Shown in pieces: positions 36,360 to 44,480 of a stretch of 64,000 nt of DNA. The first letter of the stretch is position 1; the number at the start of each line of letters is the position of its first letter. The notes under the pieces were generated by a model. It worked only from the letters and a program-made list of their open reading frames with translations. It had not been told where the DNA came from and did no database searches. Origin of the DNA: an uncultured bacterium (GTDB lineage Bacteria; Cyanobacteriota; Vampirovibrionia; Gastranaerophilales; Gastranaerophilaceae); the NCBI GenBank assembly GCA_900551915.1, contig URXT01000005.1, positions 33,817-97,816 on the forward strand, read 5' to 3'. A program made the position numbers and the translations under genes.

Positions 36360-36530
36360 TTAGGCTATATCTTTAAAATCAGTTTTTGAGATAAATGTTG
36401 TAAATTGGTCAAACAACATTTGCAGCGGAATCTCCATCGAGAATGTTAAGTCTTCATCAATTTTCACCCCATCAACCGGCGCAAGTGACATATTTTTCAG
36501 TGCCAACATGCTTGCTTTTTTTCTTCTCAT
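36360..36530 (-). CDS. Small 56-aa protein, function unknown
   Basis: Short ORF: MRRKKASMLALKNMSLAPVDG... ending ISKTDFKDIA. It has AGGAG about 8 nt before the ATG and a terminator immediately after the stop, so it is a complete transcription unit. The N-terminus is basic, the middle acidic and partly hydrophobic (SMEIPLQMLFDQFTTFI). No family recognised. It lies between the TPR gene (upstream-facing) and infC. Confidence 0.65.
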   Translation of the reverse strand: MRRKKASMLALKNMSLAPVDGVKIDEDLTFSMEIPLQMLFDQFTTFISKTDFKDIA

Positions 36531-36762
36531 AATCAAATACTCCTATAATTGCTGTAAATCTTAACAATATAATTATCGGCATTTGAAATTGGAACTTTAA
36601 TCGTATTAAAGAACTATTTTTTAAAACCCTTTATTTACAGGCATTTCCGGAATAAAATTTCTTTTAACAATTTGTAACATAAAAAATTTATGAGCAAAAT
36701 GTGCAAAAAAGCTCAACTTGTGGTATTATAAACCTGTAATAACAACATAAGGAGACACAACA

Positions 36763-37305
36763 ATAGCAAACGACAACAGAAACAGGGACAAAGACCAAAC
36801 GATTATGAACGAGCGTATAAGAGCTCGCGAAGTCCGCTTAATAGATGAAAAAGGCGAAAACCATGGAATTATAGAAACATCAAAAGCCTTAAAAATGGCT
36901 TATGATGCTGAATTGGATTTAGTTTTAATAAGCCCGAACCAGGTTCCACCGGTTGCAAAAATTCTAAACTACGGAAAATATAAATACGAACAGGAGAAAA
37001 AGGCTAAAGAAGCCAAGAAAAAACAACATACTGTAGAAGTTAAAGAAGTTAAAATCAGATATAAAATTGATACGCACGATTATCAGGTTAGAATCAAGAG
37101 TATTCAAAAATTTATAGCACAGGGCAACAAGGTTAAAGTTGTGATAATGATGCGTGGACGTGAAATGCAGCATTCTAACCTTGCCTTTGATTTGGCAAAC
37201 AGATTTATTGAAGACCTTAAATCAGAACCTTTGCAAATTGAGAAAAAGCCAATGCTTGAAGGGCGCAACGTCACTTTATATCTTGCACCTCAGGCAGCTA
37301 ACTAA
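36763..37305 (+). CDS. infC: Translation initiation factor IF-3 with a non-canonical AUA start
   Basis: 180 aa when started at ATA (36763). AAGGAG at 36749-36754 is 8 nt upstream of ATA, ideal spacing; the first in-frame ATG (36805) is 50 nt away and would cut off 14 residues. IF-3 features: NERIRAREVRLID, the linker of Lys/Glu residues, and the C-domain VIMMRGREMQHSNLAFDLA. In E. coli infC uses AUU, and IF-3 itself rejects such starts, giving feedback control; the same logic is probable here. rpmI and rplT, which usually follow, are replaced by a terminator and a tRNA. Confidence 0.93.
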   Translation: MANDNRNRDKDQTIMNERIRAREVRLIDEKGENHGIIETSKALKMAYDAELDLVLISPNQVPPVAKILNYGKYKYEQEKKAKEAKKKQHTVEVKEVKIRYKIDTHDYQVRIKSIQKFIAQGNKVKVVIMMRGREMQHSNLAFDLANRFIEDLKSEPLQIEKKPMLEGRNVTLYLAPQAAN

Positions 37306-37324
37306 GCAGAATATACAAACTTTT

Positions 37325-37357
37325 ACGGGCTGGGCAAACTACTCCGGCCCGTTTTTT
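37325..37357 (+). terminator. Rho-independent terminator after infC
   Basis: ACGGGC (37325-37330) / GCCCGT (37347-37352) with T-run. It ends infC transcription directly after the gene. Confidence 0.85.
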
Positions 37358-37417
37358 AGTATATAAATAAGCAGACAATTTTTTATGGAAAAATATTTTT
37401 AAATTCAAAAATTTCTC

Positions 37418-37445
37418 TTGACTTTCAAGTTTGAGCAAATATAAT
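37418..37445 (+). promoter_or_regulatory. Promoter of tRNA-Phe
   Basis: -35 TTGACT (37418-37423), 16-bp spacer, -10 TATAAT (37440-37445). The start near 37452 gives about 87 nt of 5' leader before the tRNA; the leader has no ORF. Confidence 0.75.
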
Positions 37446-37538
37446 AGAAAATGTGGCTGATGAGTCACAGAGAACTTCCTCAATAGTGTGTGAAGATGTA
37501 GAGAGTCTCAAAGGCAATATGAAAACCAAATATGATAT

Positions 37539-37611
37539 GCCGCAATAGCTCAGTTGGTAGAGCAAGGGACTGAAAATCCCTGTGTCCTTGGTTCAATTCC
37601 GAGTTGCGGCA
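37539..37611 (+). tRNA. tRNA-Phe (anticodon GAA)
   Basis: 73 nt: acceptor GCCGCAA / TTGCGGC, D-stem GCTC/GAGC, anticodon stem AGGGA/TCCCT with loop CTGAAAA, T-loop TTCAATT. CCA is not encoded; a T-run follows. It is a common integration site for mobile elements, and a phage remnant lies 63 bp downstream. Confidence 0.97.
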
Positions 37612-37673
37612 TATTTTTTTATGTCTATTTCATCGTGACAACATTTACAAAATTAAATGTATTTTCCATGTGC

Positions 37674-37698
37674 TTTTGTATTTAAACGTCCAGTTTGA
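37674..37698 (+). repeat. 25-bp direct repeat, left copy
   Basis: TTTTGTATTTAAACGTCCAG followed by TTTGA. A perfect second copy is at 37929-37953, 255 bp away, flanking the phage remnant. It begins TGTATT, as do Mu-type ends. Confidence 0.85.
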
Positions 37699-37701
37699 AT
37701 T

Positions 37702-37917
37702 ATGTCTGACCCTATTGAAATCAAACTTGATAACAAAGAAGTTGAAGCAAAATTACTTGATTTTGCAAAACGAAGCGAAAACCAGCGGCCGTTAATGCAA
37801 AACATCGCAGGTATTTTCGCTTATTCAACTGAAAAAAATTTCAAAGAACAAGGTCGACCAAAATGGCAGAATTTGAAAGATTCAACCATAAAACAACGAA
37901 CTAAAAAGAAACAGTGA
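37702..37917 (+). pseudogene. Truncated phage virion-morphogenesis gene (Mu gpG-like)
   Basis: 71 aa: MSDPIEIKLDNKEVEAKLLD... then RPLMQNIAGIFAYSTEKNF and GRPKWQNLKDSTIKQR. This matches the start of Mu gpG / phage virion morphogenesis proteins (RPLMR-x-I-x-x-x-x...G-x-PW-x-x-L-x-x-x-T). The family is about 150 aa; here a stop follows TKKKQ, and just downstream bases could encode GKIF, a possible continuation of the original gene. It lies between two 25-bp direct repeats. Decayed prophage piece; no other phage gene is nearby. Confidence 0.7.
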
Positions 37918-37928
37918 CCGGGCAAGAT

Positions 37929-37953
37929 TTTTGTATTTAAACGTCCAGTTTGA
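37929..37953 (+). repeat. 25-bp direct repeat, right copy
   Basis: Identical to 37674-37698. Related shorter motifs follow: AACAGACAGTTTGATTTTTA at ~37959, an inverted AAATCAAACTGGAC at ~38036 and AACAGACAGTTGATTTTACC at ~38077. No gene is visible from 37954 to 38096. Confidence 0.85.
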
Positions 37954-38096
37954 TTATAACAGACAGTTTGATTTTTAAGGCGTAAACCCTTGATTTTACT
38001 ATATTTCAGTCGTCGGAAGCCTCGAGATTTTCAAAAAATCAAACTGGACAAAAATGGACTTTTTTACCAAAAAACAGACAGTTGATTTTACCATAT

Positions 38097-38786
38097 TTAC
38101 ACCTGTAGCATCCTGTAACCTATGCCTATATGAGTTTTTATATATTCAGAAGCATTTAGTTTTTTACGTAAGTTTGTAACAAATACTCTTAAAGACAATT
38201 GAGAGTCACAGCCATTATCATCAAGCCATATTTCCTGTTTTATGTAATTATGTGTTAAAACTTTTCCAATATTTTTTGCTAAAAGACAGAGTAATTTGTA
38301 TTCTATTGCTGTCAAATGTACTTCCTGTCCCTCAACATAAACACAATTACTTGTATAATCAATTTTAAGATTACCATTCTCAAAAACATTTGACTGAACA
38401 GAAGGTTCATTCCCATAATTAGTACGTCTTACAGCTACACGAATTCTCGCGAGAAGTTCTTCCGTATTAAAAGGCTTTGTGATATAGTCATCAGCACCTT
38501 CATCTAATGCAGCTATTTTGTCCGCATTATCTATTCTTGCACTAACGACAATTATAGGAATTTTCGAAAAAGAACGGATTTTTCTAATTACATTAATTCC
38601 ATCCATATCAGGAAGGCCTAAATCTAAAATAATTACATCAAAGATTTCTGATGTAATTTTCAGTAATCCTTGCTGCGCCGTCATAGCAGTATGAAAATTG
38701 TAGTTATTAAGTTCCAGAGTTGTAGCAATAAGGTTTTGAATCATTTTATCATCTTCGATAACCAAGATGTTAGTCTTTTGGCTCAT
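38097..38786 (-). CDS. kdpE: OmpR-family response regulator, KdpE-like
   Basis: 229 aa: receiver domain with acidic pocket (EDD), phospho-acceptor Asp in VIILDLGLPDMDG (~55) and the conserved K in YITKPFNTEELLARI, then a winged-helix domain (HLTAIEYKLLCLLAKN, DSQLSLRVFVTNLRKKL). It overlaps the sensor gene by 17 bp. It should receive phosphate from the KdpD-like kinase. No kdpFABC genes lie nearby. Confidence 0.85.
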   Translation of the reverse strand: MSQKTNILVIEDDKMIQNLIATTLELNNYNFHTAMTAQQGLLKITSEIFDVIILDLGLPDMDGINVIRKIRSFSKIPIIVVSARIDNADKIAALDEGADDYITKPFNTEELLARIRVAVRRTNYGNEPSVQSNVFENGNLKIDYTSNCVYVEGQEVHLTAIEYKLLCLLAKNIGKVLTHNYIKQEIWLDDNGCDSQLSLRVFVTNLRKKLNASEYIKTHIGIGYRMLQV

Positions 38787-40599
38787 AAAAATCTCCCTTT
38801 AGTTTAAATGAAAATATTGTACCACATGGTTTGTTGTCTTGAACACTAATTTGACCGTCATGAGCTTCCACAACGGCTTTACAAAGAGCAAGCCCTAATC
38901 CCAAGCCACGTCTTCCATCAGATACCGAATTGTTAACAGTATAGAACATTTCAAAAATTTTCTTTTTATTTTCGTCGCTTATACCGCAGCCTTCATCTTC
39001 AACCGAAACTTCAACACAATCATCGCAGGCTTTGGCACGAACAGTAATTGTAGTATTTTCGGGCGAATATTTTATAGCATTATTAACAAGGTTGAAAACA
39101 ACCTGAGATATCAATTTCCCATCCATTTTAGCAGAGAGAAATTCGTTTTCTATAACAGTTTTAATTTTAAAATTTTTCTTCTCTCTTCCGAGATGCGAAA
39201 CTGCCTCTGTGATAATATCTTCAATAAATTCCGACTCTTTATTGATAGAAATCTTGTTTTCATCAAATCTTGTTATTGAAAGTATATTTTCTATTAAATT
39301 TAAAAGCCAAACCGAATCATCATAAATGTATGTAAACATTTCAGATTTCTTTTCATCTGACAATAAAGCTCCATTTTTAATAAGTAAATCCGCATAACCG
39401 GAGATACCGGTTAAGGGGGTTCGCAAATCATGTGAAATTGCTCTAAGAAGAGTAGAACGCAGTTCTTCTTGTTTATTTTTTAAAAGCAGTTCGTTTTTTG
39501 CAGCAGAATATTCTTCATTTTCGTAAGCAAGAGCAGATTCACGAAGCATTGCATTTATAAGGTTTTTCTGAAATTCATTAATATTATTTTTGCCAATTTC
39601 AACAATAGCAAAGATTTTTTTAGTATTCTGGATAGGGATAAAAAGCTTCTCTGGCATATTCTCTTCTTGGGCATAATCTGGTGAATGCATTTTAACATCA
39701 CAATCAAGCAGTTTCTTAATCTGCTCAATAGTAACATTTGTTATTTCTGATTTAGAATTGCATTTTTGAAGCTGCTGGCTCATTTCCAGCATAACTTCTG
39801 TACTGTAAGCCTTTATAGAAGATTTTCTGGATTGTTCTTTGCTTTTCTTTGTCAAACTGCTTGAAAAGAAGGCAACAATGAACATAATCAGAAAGGTTAA
39901 ATAATTATTCTGTTTGCTTGCCAAAAAAGTTTGATAAGGTTCCGTAAAAAGAAAATTATATATCAAAATTATTAAAAAAGATGAAAGCACACTATAGAAC
40001 TTACTTTCAGTAAAATACGCAACAAGCAGCACCGCAAGAACGTAAATCAAAGTAATGTCAGCAGTATTGGCCCCGAGTTTTGAAAAAAGCAAATTTATCG
40101 CTGTTGCAAATATGAGAATTATAATTGTTTTCAAACTATCTTTTGCTGTAATATTTGGTATTTTAAAATCTTTATCTGCTTCTATATATAATTTTTGAAC
40201 TTTATCCGGAATTACATATATTTCAATATCAGGATTAAGTTCAATAAGTTTATCAATAAAATTAGGCGGATTAAAAAATCCATTTGGTTTGTAGCCGCTT
40301 CTACCAATAACTATTTTCGTAACTTTAGCAGCCTTTGCATATTGAGAAACTTGAAAGGCTATATCTTCCCCGTTAATTGTTACAATTTTAGCATTATTAT
40401 TTTTGGCAGTCATTGTATTTTCGAGTAAACGCTGCTTATTTCCCTGACTTAATGGAGTTGAGGTTTCTATATATAATGCAGTAAATTCTGCTCTAAAAAC
40501 CTTTGACATCTCACTTGCTGTTTTTATAACTTTTGGATTTGACGGAGAGCTTGAAAGGCAAACCAAAACATGTTCTTTTGTTAGAGAATTTGTTTCCAT
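38770..40599 (-). CDS. kdpD: Short KdpD-like sensor histidine kinase without the N-terminal KdpD domain
   Basis: 609 aa. It begins with a universal-stress-protein domain (VLVCLSSSPSNPKVIKTA; IGRSGYKPNG), then four membrane helices (~160-250, DUF4118-type as in KdpD), a GAF-like region (~280-370), a HisKA box (ISHDLRTPLTGISGYADLL) and the HATPase motifs (NLVNNAIKYSP, DEGCGI, GRRGLGLGLALC). The usual ~370-residue KdpD N-terminal domain, which carries Walker boxes and the c-di-AMP-binding site, is absent. This short form is known from some lineages. It is likely to sense K+ or turgor and act on neighbours including the divergent KtrB gene (inference). Confidence 0.85.
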   Translation of the reverse strand: METNSLTKEHVLVCLSSSPSNPKVIKTASEMSKVFRAEFTALYIETSTPLSQGNKQRLLENTMTAKNNNAKIVTINGEDIAFQVSQYAKAAKVTKIVIGRSGYKPNGFFNPPNFIDKLIELNPDIEIYVIPDKVQKLYIEADKDFKIPNITAKDSLKTIIILIFATAINLLFSKLGANTADITLIYVLAVLLVAYFTESKFYSVLSSFLIILIYNFLFTEPYQTFLASKQNNYLTFLIMFIVAFFSSSLTKKSKEQSRKSSIKAYSTEVMLEMSQQLQKCNSKSEITNVTIEQIKKLLDCDVKMHSPDYAQEENMPEKLFIPIQNTKKIFAIVEIGKNNINEFQKNLINAMLRESALAYENEEYSAAKNELLLKNKQEELRSTLLRAISHDLRTPLTGISGYADLLIKNGALLSDEKKSEMFTYIYDDSVWLLNLIENILSITRFDENKISINKESEFIEDIITEAVSHLGREKKNFKIKTVIENEFLSAKMDGKLISQVVFNLVNNAIKYSPENTTITVRAKACDDCVEVSVEDEGCGISDENKKKIFEMFYTVNNSVSDGRRGLGLGLALCKAVVEAHDGQISVQDNKPCGTIFSFKLKGDFYEPKD

Positions 40600-40731
40600 T
40601 TCTTAATATTAGCACATTATTTGTTAAAAAGGAATTAAAGTTTCAATGCCAACATTAAGATAGCGTTAAAATTTGCATAATGCTATTGAAATAAAAAAAA
40701 AACAGGTTTATATATATATACGACAATATTT

Positions 40732-40764
40732 AAGGAGGAACTTTCTAAAAGAAAGTAAATAAAA
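40732..40764 (+). promoter_or_regulatory. Ribosome-binding site with an intervening hairpin
   Basis: AAGGAGG (40732-40738) is 26 nt from the ATG of the next gene, far too long, but a perfect 6-bp hairpin ACTTTC (40740-40745) / GAAAGT (40751-40756) occupies 17 nt of this gap. Folding would leave a functional spacing of about 9 nt, so hairpin formation may control translation. Confidence 0.6.
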
Positions 40765-41445
40765 ATGAATTTAACAATTAATACACCCCTAATAGACAAA
40801 AAACAAAATAGTTATGTTACAGCAACAACAAAAACTGCTTCAGCCGCAGGAGCTATTGCAGGCGTTGGAATTGCTTTAACTGCAATATCAAGAAAAAGAG
40901 GGTTAAAAGTTCCTTCCTCCTTCAAAGACCCTAAAAAGGTTGTTGATATTTTCAAAAAAATGGAAATAAAAGAAGCAGATGCAATAAAAATTGCTTCAGC
41001 ATCAATTGGCGGAGGGCTTCTTGGGGGTTCTCTAACCGACAGCAAAAATATCAAAGCGAAAACAAAAGAAGGCATTGTACAACTCGTTGGTAATTACATT
41101 ATTCCAACCATATTTGTAGGCATGGGAATTAAATTAAATAAATTGTTAAATAATAAATTTAAATTTCCTCCCGTAACAAAGGCAATTCAGTTTGGGTTTG
41201 GTTTTACAAGCTTGATTGCAGGTGTAGTGGCAGGAAACAGAGTTTCAAGAGAAATAAACAAAAACGTATTTAAAGAAGACGCATACAGAAAACTTTCCTG
41301 GAAAGACTGGATTCTGCAAGGTGACAATGTTTGTCTTGTCACATCTGTATCAAATTCCGGAACTAATACTGCAAAAATTGCATCAAGATTTATCCCCGCA
41401 GTTAACATAATCCCAGGATACCTGGTTGGAATAAAACAAAAATAG
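40765..41445 (+). CDS. Lineage-specific membrane protein between the KdpDE pair and KtrB
   Basis: 226 aa, function unknown. Hydrophobic segments occur at ~24-42 (AAGAIAGVGIALTAI), ~76-92 (Gly-rich), ~104-122 and ~142-160. Residues 101-124 carry KEGIVQ...IIPT...GIKL, the same pattern as in the 2563-3705 protein, which suggests a shared family. The end contains WKDWILQGDNVCLVTS. It lies 14 bp before ktrB, so the two are probably co-transcribed, and is divergent from the KdpD-like sensor. Confidence 0.7.
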   Translation: MNLTINTPLIDKKQNSYVTATTKTASAAGAIAGVGIALTAISRKRGLKVPSSFKDPKKVVDIFKKMEIKEADAIKIASASIGGGLLGGSLTDSKNIKAKTKEGIVQLVGNYIIPTIFVGMGIKLNKLLNNKFKFPPVTKAIQFGFGFTSLIAGVVAGNRVSREINKNVFKEDAYRKLSWKDWILQGDNVCLVTSVSNSGTNTAKIASRFIPAVNIIPGYLVGIKQK

Positions 41446-41459
41446 CCATTGGAGAATAA

Positions 41460-42770
41460 ATGTTAGTAAAGAAAAAATTATTAAAATTTGACAGGAACAA
41501 AAAGCCCTTTAAATCAATAGCTACAGGCTTTTTATTTTATATAATCATCGGTGTACTGTTAATTTCACTGCCATTCGCTCAAAAAATACCTGTGTCCTTT
41601 GTGGACAACCTGTTTAATGTTGTATCAGCTATGTCAACAACAGGACTTACAACAGGCTCTATATCGGAACTATATACCCCGTTTGGCAAATTAATTCTTT
41701 TAGGATTAATTCAATTGGGTGCAATTGGTTATATGACCTTAACCTCTTTTCTTATACTTTCACGAAAAGACAAAATGCCAACTCACAGAGTTAAAGTACT
41801 TTCTGCTGAATTTTCGATTCCGCAAGAGTTTAATATAAAGCAATTTATTAAAAACATTATTATTTACACATTTTCCGTAGAATTAATCGGAACTCTACTT
41901 TTATATTGGCAATTTTCACTTCTTGGATTAGAAAAACCTCTATGGTCAGCATTTTTTCATTCAATCTCTACCTTTGCAACAGCTGGGTTTAGCATTTATT
42001 CTGATAGCCTTATGAGGTTCCAGGACAACACATTTATCAATATTATATTTATTACGCTTATGTACGCAGGCTCCATTGGCTTTATCGTGCCAATGGATGT
42101 TTACAGAAAACTAAGAGGAGAAAGTAAAAATATTACTTTAACCTCTAGAATTATTATAATAATCACCGCATTAGTAGCTTTTATAGGGGTTAGTGTGTAT
42201 GCCATTGACACTCAAGGGCATCTGCTTCATGCGTTTTTCCAAGTTGCATCTGCATCAACTACAGCAGGGTACAATACGGTTGACCTTGCCAAATTACCAA
42301 ATGCAGCTATATTTATTTTGATTTTTGTAATGATAATAGGAGCTTCACCGGCCGGAACAGGCGGCGGCATAAAAACAACAACGCTGTCAGCGCTTTTAGG
42401 GGTAATTGGAAGTGTTTTAAGAGGTCATCCGGAAAAGATTACATTTTTTAATCATGAAATACCCTCAAACAGAGTTATGACAGCAGTTGCAACTTCAACT
42501 TTGTACGTTTTAGTATTGACAGCAGCAACTCTTATGCTTTGTCTTTTTGACAGCCATACATTTATAGAATCCTTATTCGAAACAACCTCTGCATTAGGCA
42601 CCGTTGGGTTAAGTTTAGGCATAACCCCGGATTTATCAAATTTCAGTAAGATTGTTTTAGTTCTCACAATGTACCTTGGAAGGGTTGGTCCATTAACACT
42701 TGGATTAGCCTTCTTTAAGTCATCAAATTTCAATAACCATATTATTAAAAAGACAGATTTAGCTGTCTAA
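41460..42770 (+). CDS. ktrB: KtrB/TrkH-type potassium channel subunit
   Basis: 436 aa with the four repeated membrane-pore-membrane units of the Trk/Ktr superfamily. The filter sequences are visible: STTGLTTG, FATAGFSIY, STTAGYNT and SALGTVGLSLG. The compact size and short termini fit KtrB better than TrkH. The partner gating subunit (KtrA/TrkA, RCK domain) is not within this window. The gene follows a lineage-specific membrane protein by 14 bp and faces the KdpD-like two-component system. Confidence 0.88.
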   Translation: MLVKKKLLKFDRNKKPFKSIATGFLFYIIIGVLLISLPFAQKIPVSFVDNLFNVVSAMSTTGLTTGSISELYTPFGKLILLGLIQLGAIGYMTLTSFLILSRKDKMPTHRVKVLSAEFSIPQEFNIKQFIKNIIIYTFSVELIGTLLLYWQFSLLGLEKPLWSAFFHSISTFATAGFSIYSDSLMRFQDNTFINIIFITLMYAGSIGFIVPMDVYRKLRGESKNITLTSRIIIIITALVAFIGVSVYAIDTQGHLLHAFFQVASASTTAGYNTVDLAKLPNAAIFILIFVMIIGASPAGTGGGIKTTTLSALLGVIGSVLRGHPEKITFFNHEIPSNRVMTAVATSTLYVLVLTAATLMLCLFDSHTFIESLFETTSALGTVGLSLGITPDLSNFSKIVLVLTMYLGRVGPLTLGLAFFKSSNFNNHIIKKTDLAV

Positions 42771-42866
42771 AATAAAATAATACTCAGCCAACCAATGCTA
42801 TTATTAATTACCTGTTAAGAATTTTAAAAACTTTCAAACAACTTCTCTGACAGGTTTTTATTTTAC

Positions 42867-43460
42867 TTAAGCTTCTGTATTAATAAACCACTCCAGCATT
42901 GGGCGAATTTCACCAAACTCCAGGCCATAAACATCTTTTAACAGTTCTTTTTGAAAAAAATTCAGATTTAAAGACTGCTGAATTGGAGCTTTAACGCCAA
43001 ACTCATTAAATTTCTCTAAAAACACTTCTTTTCCGTCAAAAACCTCTGAATAGTTCAATCCTAAACGGCTGCACTCCGGAAGTTTTACCAGTTTTTTACC
43101 ATCGACATCCTCAAAATACGCAAGCCCGTGCACACGGCATACAATTCCTCGCCTTTCATATAACAGACACTGTCTATCTGAAGACAAAAACGGACATTTA
43201 TGCATGAAGCGACCGTTAAAGCTGGCTTTTTCAAGTAAAAGATTTTTTATATTCTTTTTAACCTGTTGCTGCTCTGAGATTGACAGCGCCAAAAATCCTT
43301 CCATCAAATATTCCATTTCAAGACGTGAAAAAGGATATTCGCCTGCTTCACAACAAATTGAACAGCCTGGTTTGCACTTAATTAAAGGCTTTTGGCTTTC
43401 AAAACACTTTACAAGAAAGTCATCTACAGCTTCAAGATATTTTTCATAAAGCCTTAGCAT
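42867..43460 (-). CDS. YkgJ-type cysteine-cluster protein
   Basis: 197 aa. Cysteine pattern CKPGCSICCEAGE (~24-36), then CPFLSSDRQCLLYERRGIVCR (~90-112) and a late Cys in PECSRLG. It belongs to the same broad family as the protein at 24622, but with clearly different sequence, so it is not a recent duplicate. It overlaps the end of thyX by 17 bp and is likely co-transcribed with it. Confidence 0.82.
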   Translation of the reverse strand: MLRLYEKYLEAVDDFLVKCFESQKPLIKCKPGCSICCEAGEYPFSRLEMEYLMEGFLALSISEQQQVKKNIKNLLLEKASFNGRFMHKCPFLSSDRQCLLYERRGIVCRVHGLAYFEDVDGKKLVKLPECSRLGLNYSEVFDGKEVFLEKFNEFGVKAPIQQSLNLNFFQKELLKDVYGLEFGEIRPMLEWFINTEA

Positions 43461-44160
43461 TCAATAAAACTTCTTTAGTTGGCTTGCGGCCGCATGATTT
43501 ATCTTCATCACAAAAACCTAAACGTTCACACTTGGGAACAAGATATGGTTTCAACCAGGGTTCTTCTGCAACAAGCGCATCACACATTTTTCTGACAAGC
43601 ATTCTTATTTCATACTGCGCTCGTGTGCAAAGCCTTAAATTTGCAAGATGAATCATTTCACGCAAATTCAAACTTGCAACAAGCGAACTTGCGGCAGCGT
43701 TAGGCAGCACAAAGCGGGCATCTTCAGCCGGAATTCCCGCATCTACAAACTCCTGATACTGTGCAGAAATTTGCTCCATAAAATCAACAAACTTTTGTTT
43801 CAATTCCGGATTTTTTTCAATCGTCGGCGGAATTATATAATCAAACTGTCCCTTTTCTTTTACATAACGCTGCGATTTCTGGGAAAACGACATGTGGCGG
43901 TGTCTTACAAGCTGATGAGTGCAGGCGCGTGAAACATTTGATATTGCAAAACTGATTTGAATATGCTCAATTGTAGAATAATGACCGGAAGATATAACGC
44001 GTTCAATCAGTTTAAGCATTTTTTCGGTATCGTCGGTGCTGTTATAAATATTTATAGGAGAATCAGCACTGTAGCAGGTTCTGCAAGCTGTGTAAACAGT
44101 TTTCAACATATTCTCTGGTTTTGAAATAAGATTGACTACCGGCTGATTATTTTCTGACAT
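43444..44160 (-). CDS. thyX: FAD-dependent thymidylate synthase
   Basis: 238 aa. The ThyX signature RHR-x7-S-x-R is present as RHRHMSFSQKSQR at residues 86-98, and the C-terminal half has FAD/dUMP contacts (NLRLCTRAQYEIR). It makes dTMP using methylene-THF, producing THF, so no dihydrofolate reductase is needed. GGAGG lies 6 nt before the ATG. thyA is not in the window. Confidence 0.97.
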   Translation of the reverse strand: MSENNQPVVNLISKPENMLKTVYTACRTCYSADSPINIYNSTDDTEKMLKLIERVISSGHYSTIEHIQISFAISNVSRACTHQLVRHRHMSFSQKSQRYVKEKGQFDYIIPPTIEKNPELKQKFVDFMEQISAQYQEFVDAGIPAEDARFVLPNAAASSLVASLNLREMIHLANLRLCTRAQYEIRMLVRKMCDALVAEEPWLKPYLVPKCERLGFCDEDKSCGRKPTKEVLLNAKAL

Positions 44161-44213
44161 AATATTCCTCCCAACTTCGGCACAAGAAGTGTTATACTCA
44201 CTTTAACTTATAC

Positions 44214-44248
44214 AATAATAGCCCTCTTTTATAAAAAGGGCTATTATT
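44214..44248 (-). terminator. Probable rho-independent terminator after rpmE
   Basis: AATAATAGCCCT (44214-44225) / AGGGCTATTATT (44237-44248) with an AT-rich loop. The T-run is interrupted, so the strength is uncertain. Confidence 0.55.
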
Positions 44249-44276
44249 TAAATAAAATTTTACATTTACTAACAAA

Positions 44277-44480
44277 TTAGTTTTTTTTGCCGTAACGTTT
44301 GTTAAATCTTTCAACTCTACCTTCTGAGTCAAGGATTTTCTGCTGGCCGGTATAGAACGGGTGGCAGTGGTTGCAAATTTCAACTGTGATATTATCTACA
44401 ACTGAACCTGTTTCAATTTCGTTACCGCAAACGCATTTGATAGTTGTTTTCTTATAATCCGGGTGAATTCCGTTTTTCAT
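44277..44480 (-). CDS. rpmE: 50S ribosomal protein L31 (zinc-binding type)
   Basis: 67 aa from the chosen start [20 protein letters not shown] (44480; AGAGG 6 nt upstream); an ATG eight codons earlier gives a non-homologous extension. The C-x-C and C-x2-C pairs (CVCG, CNHC) are kept, so this is the zinc form. The [20 protein letters not shown] end is typical. A separate transcription unit. Confidence 0.96.
   Translation of the reverse strand: MKNGIHPDYKKTTIKCVCGNEIETGSVVDNITVEICNHCHPFYTGQQKILDSEGRVERFNKRYGKKN

Noticed and set aside
37447..37530. CTGATGAG followed by GAGAAC in the tRNA-Phe leader, like a hammerhead ribozyme core
   Set aside because: The GAAA box is not correct and stems I-III cannot be formed; the match is chance.
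38097..42770. Complete Kdp or Trk system
   Set aside because: No kdpFABC or RCK-domain gene is present in the window; only sensor, regulator and channel subunit are seen.
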